A DNA stretch of 64,000 nucleotides from Streptomyces filamentosus (GCF_014654895.1 NZ_BNBE01000004.1:744001-808000), one strand, 5' to 3'; shown: positions 24,448 to 32,661, counted from the first letter of the stretch. Translations and numbers: made by a program. The notes: generated by a model not told the origin, from the letters alone.

Positions 24448-25866
24448 ATGGAGTGGTTCACCGCACCGGAGCTGTGGACGGCCCGGACCGTCTTCCAGCG
24501 CGGCCTGGCCGTGCTGTACGGCGTGGCCTTCCTGTCGGCCGCCCTCCAGTTCCGGGCGCTCATCGGCGCGCGCGGCATGCTCCCCGTACCGGATTTCCTG
24601 CGCCGCACCACCCCGCTCCGCTCGCCCTCGCTCTTCCACTGGCACTACTCCGACCGCCTCTTCGCGGCGGTCGCGTGGACCGGCACCGGCCTCGCCGCGG
24701 CGCTCGCCGCCGGGGCGGCGGACGCGGTGCCGCTCGCGGCCGCCATGGCCCTGTGGCTGCTGCTGTGGGGGCTCTACCTGTCGATCGTGAACGTGGGCCA
24801 GACCTGGTACGCCTTCGGCTGGGAGTCGCTGCTCCTGGAGACCGGCTTCCTGGCGGTCTTCCTCGGCAACGACGACGTCGCCCCGCCGCTCCTCGTCCTC
24901 CTGCTGCTGCGCTGGCTGCTCTTCCGCGTCGAGTTCGGCGCGGGCCTGATCAAGATCCGCGGCGACGCCTGCTGGCGGAGGCTGACCTGTCTGGAGCACC
25001 ACCACGAGACCCAGCCGATGCCGGGCCCGCTGAGCTGGTTCTTCCACCGGCTCCCCCGCCCCCTGCACCGCGTCGAGGCCGCCGCCAACCACGTCGTCCA
25101 GCTCGGCGTGCCCTTCCTCCTGTTCACCCCGCAGCCGGTGGCCTCGATCGCGGCCGGCCTGATGATCGTCACCCAGCTGTGGCTGGTCCTCTCCGGCAAC
25201 TTCGCCTGGCTCAACTGGCTGACGATCGTCCTCGCCGCCTCCGTCCTCGACCTCACCGCCCTCACCGGCACCCCCGGCGGCAACCCCCGCCCCGACACCC
25301 CGCTCTGGTACGCGGCCCTGGTCCTCGCCCTGACGGCCCTGGTCCTCGTCCGCAGCCGCCGCCCGGTCCTCAACCTCCTCTCCCGCCACCAGTCCATGAA
25401 CCGCTCCTACGACCCCTTCCACCTGGTCAACACCTACGGCGCCTTCGGCACGGTGGGCCGGGTCCGCGACGAGATCGTCGTCGAGGGCACCGCCGACCGG
25501 ACCCCCGGCCCGGACACCCGGTGGCACGAGTACGGCTTCAAGGGCAAACCCGGCGACCCGCACCGGCTGCCCCGCCAGTTCGCCCCGTACCACCTGCGGC
25601 TGGACTGGCTGATGTGGTTCGCGGCGCTCTCGCCCGGCTACGCCCGGGAGTGGTTCGGGCCCTTCGTGGAGCGGCTGCTCGCCGGGGACCGTGACACCCT
25701 GCGGCTGTTGGGGCACAACCCCTTCCCGGACGCGCCGCCGGTGCACGTGCGCGCCCGGCTCTACCGGTACCGGTTCTCCACCTGGCGCGAGCTGCGGGAC
25801 ACCGGGGCGTGGTGGCAGCGGCGGCTGGTGCGGGAGTACCTGCCGCCGGTGCGGCTGGGGGACTGA
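24448..25866 (+). CDS. Lipase maturation factor family membrane protein
   Basis: A 472-residue multi-pass protein of the LMF1 family, with YRN-type core motifs FGWESLLLETGFLAVFLG, RVEFGAGLIKIRGDACWRRLTCLEHHHETQPMP (split here as RVEFGAGLIK and HHHETQPMP) and, in the soluble C-terminal domain, HEYGFKGKPGDPHRLP and LDWLMWFAAL. Vertebrate LMF1 helps lipases fold in the ER; the bacterial role is not known. It follows DUF1990 by 22 bases with GGAG before the ATG, so it may belong to the same transcript, and ends at a strong terminator. Confidence 0.88.
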   Translation: MEWFTAPELWTARTVFQRGLAVLYGVAFLSAALQFRALIGARGMLPVPDFLRRTTPLRSPSLFHWHYSDRLFAAVAWTGTGLAAALAAGAADAVPLAAAMALWLLLWGLYLSIVNVGQTWYAFGWESLLLETGFLAVFLGNDDVAPPLLVLLLLRWLLFRVEFGAGLIKIRGDACWRRLTCLEHHHETQPMPGPLSWFFHRLPRPLHRVEAAANHVVQLGVPFLLFTPQPVASIAAGLMIVTQLWLVLSGNFAWLNWLTIVLAASVLDLTALTGTPGGNPRPDTPLWYAALVLALTALVLVRSRRPVLNLLSRHQSMNRSYDPFHLVNTYGAFGTVGRVRDEIVVEGTADRTPGPDTRWHEYGFKGKPGDPHRLPRQFAPYHLRLDWLMWFAALSPGYAREWFGPFVERLLAGDRDTLRLLGHNPFPDAPPVHVRARLYRYRFSTWRELRDTGAWWQRRLVREYLPPVRLGD

Positions 25867-25878
25867 GGCGGACGTGAC

Positions 25879-25909
25879 GGTGCCCCCGTCCGGGAGGGAC
25901 GGGGGCACC
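25879..25909 (+). terminator. Hairpin terminator
   Basis: Perfect 13-base arms (25879-25891 and 25897-25909) around GGGAG, starting 12 bases after the stop of the lipase maturation factor gene. It also faces the reverse peptide gene and may act on both strands. Confidence 0.85.
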
Positions 25910-25961
25910 GGGGGCGCAGCGGCCGCAACGGCCGGGGCGACGTCTCGCCTCGGGGCGGCGG

Positions 25962-26132
25962 TCAGTCGACGCCGGGCAGGATGTGGGGCTCGGCGAGGTC
26001 GTCCTCGTAGCCCGCGAGGCGGATCGGGGCCGACCGGGCCCAGACTTCGAGGCTGCCCAGTTCGCCGGTGCGCCGCTGTCGTTCGGAGGGTTCCGACGGT
26101 CGCGGTTCCTGCTTCGTCAGTTCGGGTGTCAC
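25962..26132 (-). CDS. Orphan 56-residue peptide, possible RiPP-type precursor
   Basis: A short gene with a strong ribosome-binding site (AAAGGAG, eight bases before a GTG). The product begins VTPELTKQEPRPSEPSERQ, a polar, proline- and glutamate-rich leader-like half, and continues with ELGSLEVWARSAPIRLAG and YEDDLAEPHILPGVD at the end. There is no signal peptide, membrane helix or cysteine. A polar N-terminal half followed by a short hydrophobic/aromatic and acidic C-terminal half resembles precursors of modified peptides, but no known maturation enzyme (lanthionine synthetase, cyclase, radical SAM, ATP-grasp) is adjacent. It could instead be a small regulatory protein. The gene stands alone between two terminators. 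I recognise no family with certainty. Confidence 0.72.
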   Translation of the reverse strand: MTPELTKQEPRPSEPSERQRRTGELGSLEVWARSAPIRLAGYEDDLAEPHILPGVD

Positions 26133-26360
26133 CGCGCACTCCTTTGTGTCGCGTTCAGATGAGGACGTGGGGCCGGTCGGTCGCGGTGGCGCCGTTCGAT
26201 CGGGCGGGGCCGCGGCCGAGGTGGGTGGCCAGTCCCCTGGTCGTCCGTGGAGCGGGTGTGGCGCTCCGGTGGCCGACCGTGACCCTCAGAGTAACCAAAT
26301 GAGCGCGCCCACGCTCTACCGGGCTCAAAAGTGTGACGCGTTCGGGTGACGGAGACCGAA
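26133..26360. other. Upstream region of the peptide gene
   Basis: Contains the peptide gene's promoter (read leftward). It is less GC-rich at 26270-26340, but no clear -35/-10 pair stands out. No further ORF with a ribosome-binding site was found. Confidence 0.4.
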
Positions 26361-26391
26361 AAGAGCGCCCTCCTGGCGGGAGGGCGCTCTT
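26361..26391. terminator. Hairpin terminator for the SDR gene
   Basis: Perfect 13-base arms (26361-26373, 26379-26391) lie just beyond the 3' end of the reverse SDR gene and upstream of the peptide gene, so they separate the two transcripts. Confidence 0.85.
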
Positions 26392-26434
26392 CATCGGTGC
26401 TCCGTGGGGCGCTCTTCAGGCGTGCCGAGGGGGC

Positions 26435-27910
26435 CTACCACTTGCCGGGGGCGTAGTCCTTCAGGAAGACGCCGTACAGGTCCTCGCCGGCCTCGCCGCG
26501 GACCACCGGGTCGTAGACGCGGGCGGCGCCGTCGACCAGGTCGAGCGGGGCGTGGAAGCCCTCCTCGGCGAGGCGCAGCTTGTCGAAGTGCGGGCGCTCG
26601 TCGGTGATCCAGCCGGTGTCGACCGAGGTCATGAGGATCTTGTCGGCCTCGAACATCTCCTGGGCGCTGGTCCGGGTCACCATGTTCATGGCGGCCTTCG
26701 CCGCGTTGGTGTTCGGGTGTCCGGCGCCCTTGTAGCCGCGGGAGAAGACGCCTTCCATCGCGGAGACGTTGACGACGTACGCCCGGCCGCTCCCCGCCTT
26801 CGCGGCGGCCGCGGCCATCGCCGGGCGGAGGGCGCTGATCAGGATGAACGGCGAGGTGTAGTTGCAGAGCTGGGTCTCCAGGAGCTCCACCGGGGAGATC
26901 TGGTCGATGGTCTGCACCCAGGTGTTGGAGTCCACCACGTCCGGCAGCAGGCCGCCGGCGTCGATGGCGGTGCCCGCGGTGTACTGCTCCAGGCTCGCGT
27001 TGCCCGCGACGAGGGCGAGGTCGGCGACCTTCTGGGCGTCGAGGCCGCTGGTGCCGACGGGCAGCGCGGCGAGGCCGTCGACCGCGCCGGAGTTGAAGGC
27101 GCCGATGACGTGGTGGGCGGGCAGCTCGCCGGCCGGCAGCGGGGCGGTCTCGCCGTCGACCAGGGCCGCGTAGGCGGAGGGCAGCCGGCGCACGGTCTGG
27201 GTGGCGTTGTTGATCAGGATGTCGAGCGGGCCCGCCTGCGCGACCTGCTCGGCGAGGGCCACGGCCTGGCCGGGGTCGCGCAGGTCGATGCCGACGACCT
27301 CCAGGCGGTGGATCCAGTCCGCCGAGTCCTCCATCGCCTTGAAGCGGCGGATGGCGTCCTTCGGGAAGCGGGTGGTGATCGTGGTGTGCGCGCCGTCGCG
27401 GAGCAGCCGCAGCGCGATGTACATGCCGATCTTGGCCCGGCCGCCGGTGAGCAGCGCGCGCTTGCCCGCGAGGTCCGCGCGGGCGTCCCGCTTGGCGCGG
27501 TTCAGGGCCGCGCAGTCCTGGCAGAGCTGGTGGTAGAAGTAGTCGACCTCGACGTACCGGGTCTTGCAGGTGTAGCAGGACCGGGGGCGCTGGAGTATGC
27601 CCGCGATCCGGCCGGCCTCGGTGACGGAGCTGGGCAGGATGCCCTCGGTCTCGTCGTCGATGCGCTGGGCGGAGCCGGTGGCGGTGGCCTCGGTGACGGC
27701 CCGGTCGTGGGCGGTCTTCGCGGCCCGGCGCTCCTGGCGGCGGCGCTGCTTGACCGTCCGGTAGATGCCGGCGGTGGCGCGGCGGACGGCGATGGCGTCC
27801 GGGTGGTCGACGTCGATCTTGTCGAGTTCGTCGAGCACGCTCAGGCAGACGGCCAGGCGATCGGGGTCGATGCCCGGTCCGTACTCCTGGGTCTCCTCTG
27901 TCACCGTCAT
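26435..27910 (-). CDS. Zinc-finger-containing short-chain dehydrogenase/reductase-like protein
   Basis: A 491-residue protein. The N-terminal 150 residues are helical and end in a four-cysteine cluster, CYTC and CQDC about 20 residues apart, suggesting a bound zinc. The rest is an SDR-type Rossmann domain: ALLTGGRAKIGMYIALRLL (cofactor loop), DILINNAT (the NNA motif) and VVNVSAMEGVF (catalytic Ser region). The usual Tyr-x-x-x-Lys is not seen; the aligned stretch reads TNAAKAAMN, keeping Lys but with Thr in place of Tyr. Classical reductase activity is therefore doubtful. Starts at ATG 27910 behind GAAGG. Monocistronic, with its own terminator. Confidence 0.85.
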   Translation of the reverse strand: MTVTEETQEYGPGIDPDRLAVCLSVLDELDKIDVDHPDAIAVRRATAGIYRTVKQRRRQERRAAKTAHDRAVTEATATGSAQRIDDETEGILPSSVTEAGRIAGILQRPRSCYTCKTRYVEVDYFYHQLCQDCAALNRAKRDARADLAGKRALLTGGRAKIGMYIALRLLRDGAHTTITTRFPKDAIRRFKAMEDSADWIHRLEVVGIDLRDPGQAVALAEQVAQAGPLDILINNATQTVRRLPSAYAALVDGETAPLPAGELPAHHVIGAFNSGAVDGLAALPVGTSGLDAQKVADLALVAGNASLEQYTAGTAIDAGGLLPDVVDSNTWVQTIDQISPVELLETQLCNYTSPFILISALRPAMAAAAAKAGSGRAYVVNVSAMEGVFSRGYKGAGHPNTNAAKAAMNMVTRTSAQEMFEADKILMTSVDTGWITDERPHFDKLRLAEEGFHAPLDLVDGAARVYDPVVRGEAGEDLYGVFLKDYAPGKW

Positions 27911-28007
27911 GGCCTTCGTCGTTCCTCGATCGCTCGCGGGCGGGCGCCACCGGGTCCCCCGGAGAGCGGCCGCCGGGGGTTTTCCGCCGGGTTTTGAAGT
28001 GTCAACT

Positions 28008-28724
28008 TTACGGAGCGGGGGGCCGCCGCTCCAAACCCGTGCGCGGAGGGTGGTCGAACACACAGTCGCCGCAGAGACCGCCGGACGGGCCGCGGTAGTA
28101 GAGGCAGCAGGTGGTGCGGCGCAGCGCGGGGCCGGAGAGGGTGCGGGCCAGGTCGGGGTGGTCGAGCAGGCCGCGGACCAGGGCGGCGGCCCGGGCGGCG
28201 GCCCGGGCGTCGCCGTGGGCGCGGGCCCGGCGGATCAGCTCGCGCAGGGCCCCGGCGAGGGCGGATCCGGCGTTGCCCCACAGCAGCCGGGAGGAGATCC
28301 GCCCGTCCCGGGCGAGGGCGGCGTGCAGCGGGACGAGGTGCGCCTCCTGGACGGCCTCGCGGAGCGCGGCGACGGTGGCGGGGCGGGTGTCCCTCCCGGC
28401 CCACCACAGGTCGTCGGGGGCGGACGGGGCGCCGTCCCAGTGCAGGTCGGCGGGGTCGAGGGCGGGGAAACGGCCGTACAGGACGGCGGGGCCGAGCGCC
28501 GTCGACCAGAGGCGGGCGGCGAGCCCGAGGTGGGCGACGGAGGCGGCGACCCGCCGCTCGGACGTCCCGAGCCGGCCGGCGACCAGGTCCACGCGTGCGC
28601 GGAGGGGCGCGTCGTCGCCCGCGTAGAGCCGGGCGAGGGGGCGGTGGTCGCCGGCGGGCGGCGGGGCGGTCCGCAGCGCGAAGAAACCGTCCAGCGGGGC
28701 GGCCGTGCCGTCGTCGGGCTCCAC
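28008..28724 (-). CDS. FhuF-like (2Fe-2S) ferric-siderophore reductase
   Basis: A 238-residue protein whose C-terminus has the FhuF iron-sulphur signature: CC followed ten residues later by C-x2-C (TTCCLYYRGPSGGLCGDC). Members reduce ferric siderophores in the cytoplasm to release iron. The body is helical and rich in Arg/Ala/Leu. The GTG start follows GAGGGGG; the longer frame upstream is not supported. No siderophore transport genes are adjacent, so its partner system lies elsewhere. Confidence 0.8.
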   Translation of the reverse strand: MEPDDGTAAPLDGFFALRTAPPPAGDHRPLARLYAGDDAPLRARVDLVAGRLGTSERRVAASVAHLGLAARLWSTALGPAVLYGRFPALDPADLHWDGAPSAPDDLWWAGRDTRPATVAALREAVQEAHLVPLHAALARDGRISSRLLWGNAGSALAGALRELIRRARAHGDARAAARAAALVRGLLDHPDLARTLSGPALRRTTCCLYYRGPSGGLCGDCVFDHPPRTGLERRPPAP

Positions 28725-29041
28725 CCTGTTCCCCCCTCGCTCCCCCGCCGGTACGGCTCCGGCGGCGCGGAGCCACCGTATCCCGCGCCCGTACCGGGGA
28801 TCTTCCGGTCCAAAGTGGACCGCCCGGAGCGGTGATCGGCTCGGAAAGGGGCGCCTCCCCGGGGGACCGGAGCACGTCGAGTACCGCTCCGGGGGTCCGG
28901 TTCCTCCGGTTTCCACCCGCTGTGACCTGCGGGTGTGTACGACCGCGGGTGTACGCGGCGGGCGCGTACTGCGTCGGCGGTACCGGATGAGGGGTCCCTG
29001 GGCTGACGACGGGAGCGGCCCGGCGCGCGATCGTGGAGGGT
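28725..29041. other. Divergent promoter region, nothing recognised
   Basis: About 317 bases between the reverse FhuF-like gene and the forward transporter gene. It must hold both promoters. I see no iron-box palindrome and no supported ORF. Confidence 0.4.
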
Positions 29042-30010
29042 ATGAGTCCCCTCCTGCTGTCCGTCCTCCTGTCGCTGGTCTCCGCGGTCGCCTACGCGGG
29101 CGCGGCGATCGTGCAGGAGCGGGTCGCGGCGACCGCCGCCGGACCGGCCTACGCGCCGCTGCGCAACCCCGTCTGGTGGGGTGCCGTGCTGCTCACCGGG
29201 ACGGGCGCGGCCCTGCACGTGGTCGCCCTGGCCTACGGGCCGCTCAGCGTGGTGCAGCCGCTGGGCGCCCTCACCATCGTCTTCGCGCTGCCCATGGCCG
29301 CCCTCTTCGTACGCCGCCGGGCCGGGCGGCGGGCCTGGCACGGGGCCCTGATGGCCACGGCCGGGCTGGCGGGCCTGCTCGCCGTGACGGACGGCGGCGA
29401 GGGCCGCACCCCCGGCGACGGGGAGCGCTGGCTGCTGGCGGGTGCGGCCTTCGCGGTGGTCGCGGCGCTCTTCTCGCTGGCCCGGCTCGCCGGGCGGTCC
29501 GCGCTGCGCGGGGTGGCGCTCGCGGCGGCCGCGGGCGTCGCCTTCGGGGTGGCGTCGGTCTTCACCAAGGCGGTCGCCGAGGAGTGGACGGCGAGCGCCC
29601 CGCTCGCCGAGTGGGGGCCCGCGCTGGTCCTGTCGGCGCTGGCGGTCACCGGGCTGCTGCTGTCCCAGGCGTCCTACCGGGGCGCCGGGCTGGCGGCCCC
29701 GCTGGCCACGGTGACCGTGGTCAACCCGGTGGTGGCCGCCACCGTCGGCCTCACCCTCTTCGGCGAGGGCTTCCGCCACGGGGCCGCGGGCACGGTCGCG
29801 GCGCTGGTGTGCGGCGCGGTCGCGGCGGGCGGCCTGGTCGAGCTGACCCTGGACCGGCTGGCCCGTCCCGGGGCGGACGGGCCCTCGGCGTCAGATGGAG
29901 ACCCCGCGCGCCCTGAGGTAGGCCAGGGGGTCGATGTCGGAGCCGTACCCGGGACCCGTGCGGATCTCGAAGTGGAGGTGCGGTCCCGAGCTGTTGCCGG
30001 TCGATCCTGA
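29042..30010 (+). CDS. DMT-superfamily transporter with overlapping 3' end
   Basis: A 322-residue membrane protein of the drug/metabolite transporter type with nine or ten helices; SVVQPLGALTIVFALPMAAL and ATVTVVNPVVAATVGLTLFGE are typical of the EamA-like internal repeats (the PxGAL and PVxA motifs). The fold ends near residue 284 (ELTLDRLARP). The last 40 residues are hydrophilic and are read from DNA that is also the 3' end of the convergent peptidase gene (29891-30010), a 120-base antisense overlap, suggesting that the original stop was lost or that the tail is a recent extension. GGAGG precedes the ATG. Confidence 0.82.
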   Translation: MSPLLLSVLLSLVSAVAYAGAAIVQERVAATAAGPAYAPLRNPVWWGAVLLTGTGAALHVVALAYGPLSVVQPLGALTIVFALPMAALFVRRRAGRRAWHGALMATAGLAGLLAVTDGGEGRTPGDGERWLLAGAAFAVVAALFSLARLAGRSALRGVALAAAAGVAFGVASVFTKAVAEEWTASAPLAEWGPALVLSALAVTGLLLSQASYRGAGLAAPLATVTVVNPVVAATVGLTLFGEGFRHGAAGTVAALVCGAVAAGGLVELTLDRLARPGADGPSASDGDPARPEVGQGVDVGAVPGTRADLEVEVRSRAVAGRS

Positions 30011-31396
30011 GCGCCCGATCCGCTGGCCGCCGGTCACCCGCTGGCCCTCGCGGACGGAGAGGGCGGAGAGGTGGGCGTACTGGCTGTAGCGGCCGTCGTC
30101 GTGGCGGACGACGATCTGGTAGCCGTACGCGCCGCCCCAGCCGGCCGAGACGATCCGGCCGTCGGAGACCGCCTTCACGGTGGTGCCGGTGGGCACCGGG
30201 AAGTCGACGCCGGTGTGGTAGCCGCTGGACCAGGAGGAGCCGGGCTTGCCGTAACGGGTCCCGATGCCGGCGGAGACCGGGGCGGAGTACCGGTCCTCGA
30301 CGACCGCGACGGGCTTCGGCCTGGGCTTCGGCTTCGCCTGCTGCGTGGGCCTGGGCTGTGGCTTGGGCTTGGTCTGCGGGGCGGGCTTCGGTTCGGTCCT
30401 GGTCTGCGGCTCGGACTTCGTCTGGGCCGTGGGCTTCGGCCTGGGGGCGGGCGGCGTCGCGGGCCGGGGCGCCGGGGACTGGGCCGCCCCGGCCGGGGGC
30501 CGGGCGGTCGGGTGCGTGCCGGGCTTCGCGGCCGGTTTCGCGGACGGTCGCGCGGACGGCTTGTGGGCGGCCTCGACGGCCGGGGGCGCGTGGGTCGCGG
30601 GCGCGCCGGCGGGCGGGGGCTTCGGGGTCGTGGGCCGGGCGGCGGCCGGGGGCTTCGGGGCCGCCGGGCGGGCGTCCGGGCCGGGCGCGGTGCGCGGCGG
30701 GGCGGTGATCTTCAGGGTGAGGCGCTGGCCGGGGTGGATCAGGTCCGGGTCGTCCCCGACGACCTTGCGGTTGATCTCGTACAGGCGCTGCCAGCCGCCG
30801 CGGACCCGTTCGTCGCGGGCGATCTCGGAGAGCGAGTCGCCGGGCGTGACGGTGTACATCTCGCGGACGGTGGGGACGGTCGTCGGGCCGGGCTTCGCGG
30901 CCGGTCCCTGCGGTAAGGCGCGCTGGGCGGGCAGCGAGGTGGTCCGCACGTCGTTCCCGCCGCCTCCGCCTCCCCCGCTCCCGGTGCTTCCGGTGCTTCC
31001 CGTGGCGGGGGCGGGGCCGCCGCGGGCGAGCCCGGCGCGGCTGCCGCAGGCGGGCCAGGCGCCGGGGCCCTGCCCCTTGAGGACCCGCTCGGCGACGGCG
31101 ACCTGCTGGTCCCTGGAGGCCAGGTCGGCGCGGGGCGCGAACTCGCGGCCGCCGTACGCCTCCCAGGTGGACTGGCTGAACTGGAGGCCGCCGAAGTAGC
31201 CGTTCCCCGTGTTGATGTGCCAGGTGGAGGAGGACTCGCAGGACGCGACCTTCTCCCAGACGTCCAGCGAGGCCGCCTGGGCGGCGCCCGCGCCGACGAG
31301 CGGCAGGGCGATGCCGGCCCCTCCGGCGGTGACGGTGAGCGAAGCGCGGTTGATCCGGCTCGGCTGGTGGCGGCGGTGACGTCCGCGTACGGCCAT
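29891..31396 (-). CDS. Secreted Rpf-like/LysM/M23 cell-wall hydrolase
   Basis: A 501-residue exported muralytic protein. Order: Arg-rich signal peptide (cut near AAQA, residue 40), a resuscitation-promoting-factor/transglycosylase-like domain (about 45-120; WEKVASCESSSTWHINTGNG, catalytic Glu in CES), a Gly/Ser linker, a LysM domain (about 187-240; YTVTPGDSLSEIARDE), a long Pro/Lys/Thr spacer (about 245-370) and an M23 endopeptidase (about 375-500; HTGVDFPVP and HLHFEI supply the zinc ligands). It should cut both glycan strands and peptide bridges, as needed for spore germination or growth. Only about 100 bases lie upstream before the next gene, with no room for the c-di-AMP riboswitch found ahead of some rpf genes. 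Its 3' end overlaps the convergent transporter gene. Confidence 0.93.
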   Translation of the reverse strand: MAVRGRHRRHQPSRINRASLTVTAGGAGIALPLVGAGAAQAASLDVWEKVASCESSSTWHINTGNGYFGGLQFSQSTWEAYGGREFAPRADLASRDQQVAVAERVLKGQGPGAWPACGSRAGLARGGPAPATGSTGSTGSGGGGGGGNDVRTTSLPAQRALPQGPAAKPGPTTVPTVREMYTVTPGDSLSEIARDERVRGGWQRLYEINRKVVGDDPDLIHPGQRLTLKITAPPRTAPGPDARPAAPKPPAAARPTTPKPPPAGAPATHAPPAVEAAHKPSARPSAKPAAKPGTHPTARPPAGAAQSPAPRPATPPAPRPKPTAQTKSEPQTRTEPKPAPQTKPKPQPRPTQQAKPKPRPKPVAVVEDRYSAPVSAGIGTRYGKPGSSWSSGYHTGVDFPVPTGTTVKAVSDGRIVSAGWGGAYGYQIVVRHDDGRYSQYAHLSALSVREGQRVTGGQRIGRSGSTGNSSGPHLHFEIRTGPGYGSDIDPLAYLRARGVSI

Positions 31397-31498
31397 GGGC
31401 CCCCCTAGAACACAGCGACAGCGGTCCAAGTTACGGGGGTCGCACGCTGTGTGACAAGCCGGACGCGGAACTCCGTCGCCGAGACGGACTCCCGTGCG

Positions 31499-31741
31499 TC
31501 ACCCGGCCGTTGACGTCCGGGGCGGTCCTGCGGGGCCGGGCTGCGGCTGGGGTTCCGGAGGGGGCACGGGCCCGCCGGGCTGCGGGGGCGCGGGAGGCGG
31601 CGGTGCGGGCACCGGGCTCGGCGGCGGGGGCGCGGGCTCCGGCGGCGGCACCGGATTCGGCGGCGGCACCGGCGGGGGCGCGGGCTCCGGAGGCGGGATC
31701 GGCGAGGGGGGCAGGGGATCGGGGTACGGAGGACGGGTCAT
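31499..31741 (-). CDS. 80-residue proline-rich peptide
   Basis: A short gene with a strong GGGAGG site six bases before ATG 31741. More than half of its residues are proline, in PPPEPAPPP-like runs, without signal peptide or membrane helix, so it is probably an extended cytoplasmic polypeptide. It lies between the GNAT and hydrolase genes on the same strand. The ribosome-binding site is the main evidence that it is translated; it has no recognisable family. Confidence 0.55.
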   Translation of the reverse strand: MTRPPYPDPLPPSPIPPPEPAPPPVPPPNPVPPPEPAPPPPSPVPAPPPPAPPQPGGPVPPPEPQPQPGPAGPPRTSTAG

Positions 31742-31859
31742 GACGGACCTCCCGGTCGACGGCCCCCCGCTCTCTCCCTCCAGGGTGGCACCGGCGGCGG
31801 CGCTCCCGCCCGCGCGCGCCGCCGTACGGGTCATCCGGCGGTCGCGCGCGGGCGGGGCC

Positions 31860-32219
31860 TCACCACAGTCCGGGAGTGGCGGCCAGCTGCCGCCGGGCCG
31901 CCCCGACCACCTCGTCGGAGGGCAGCGGGGCCTCGTCGGGATGGCGCTCGGCCCACTTGGCGGCGTAGGGGCAGAGCGGCACGACGGGAACGCCCTCGCG
32001 GGCGGCCATCGCATAGAGCTCGCGGACGAGCGCGCCCGCGATGCCCCGGCCCTCGTGGTCGGCGTCGACGACCGTGTGGACGGCGACGAGGGCGTGCGGC
32101 TCCTCGTCGAGGGCGAAGTAGACGATCACGCCGGCGAAGACGCCGTCGACGTGCGCCTCCAGCCGTCCCTCCTGCCGGACGTCGTGGATGGCCGGCTCGG
32201 CCGTCTGCCGCTCTGCCAT
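31860..32219 (-). CDS. GNAT-fold acetyltransferase, YjdJ type
   Basis: A 119-residue minimal GNAT domain of the YjdJ/GTNAT10 group. The acetyl-CoA loop reads DHEGRGIAGALVREL and the C-terminal CPYAAKWAERHPD motif is typical of this small subfamily. The substrate is unknown. It ends a run with panD, starting 17 bases after the panD stop, so the two are probably cotranscribed. Confidence 0.9.
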   Translation of the reverse strand: MAERQTAEPAIHDVRQEGRLEAHVDGVFAGVIVYFALDEEPHALVAVHTVVDADHEGRGIAGALVRELYAMAAREGVPVVPLCPYAAKWAERHPDEAPLPSDEVVGAARRQLAATPGLW

Positions 32220-32235
32220 GCGGTGCGCTCCTCGG

Positions 32236-32661
32236 TCAGACCGGTGCCGGCACCGCGTGCGGCGGACGCACGGTGTCGCTGCCGGGCACGGGCGCCGCGG
32301 TGTCGGCGCCCAGTTCCACGATGCGGTTCTCCGCGTCGACGTGCACGACGCGCGGCACGTACGCGCGCGCCTCGGCGTCGTCCATCTGCGCGTAACTGAT
32401 GAGGATCACCAGGTCCCCGGGATGGACCAGATGGGCGGCGGCGCCGTTGATCCCGACGACGCCCGAGCCCCGCTCCCCCTCGATGACGTAGGTCTCCAGG
32501 CGGGCGCCGTTGGTGATGTCGACGATGTGGACGAGCTCGCCGGGCAGCAGATCGGCGGCGTCCAGCAGATCGGCGTCGACGGTGACGGAACCGACGTAGT
32601 GCAGGTCCGCCTGGGTGACGGTGGCCCGGTGGATCTTGGACTTGAACAGAGTGCGCAGCAC
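32236..32661 (-). CDS. panD: Aspartate 1-decarboxylase
   Basis: Converts L-aspartate to beta-alanine for pantothenate and coenzyme A. The 141-residue pro-enzyme cleaves itself between Gly24 and Ser25 (HYVGSVTVD), Ser25 becoming the pyruvoyl cofactor. The N-terminal RTLFKSKIHRATVTQADL and the VDITNGARLETYVI and INGAAAHLVHPGDL motifs are conserved in PanD. The C-terminus is somewhat extended with a Pro/Ala tail. A GTG start follows AGGAG. The leader upstream is duplicated, without panD, at 40185-40270. Confidence 0.97.
   Translation of the reverse strand: MLRTLFKSKIHRATVTQADLHYVGSVTVDADLLDAADLLPGELVHIVDITNGARLETYVIEGERGSGVVGINGAAAHLVHPGDLVILISYAQMDDAEARAYVPRVVHVDAENRIVELGADTAAPVPGSDTVRPPHAVPAPV

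Noticed and set aside
31397..31498. Cyclic-di-AMP (ydaO) riboswitch ahead of the Rpf/M23 gene
   Set aside because: Only about 100 bases lie before the next gene and the long conserved fold of that riboswitch is not visible.
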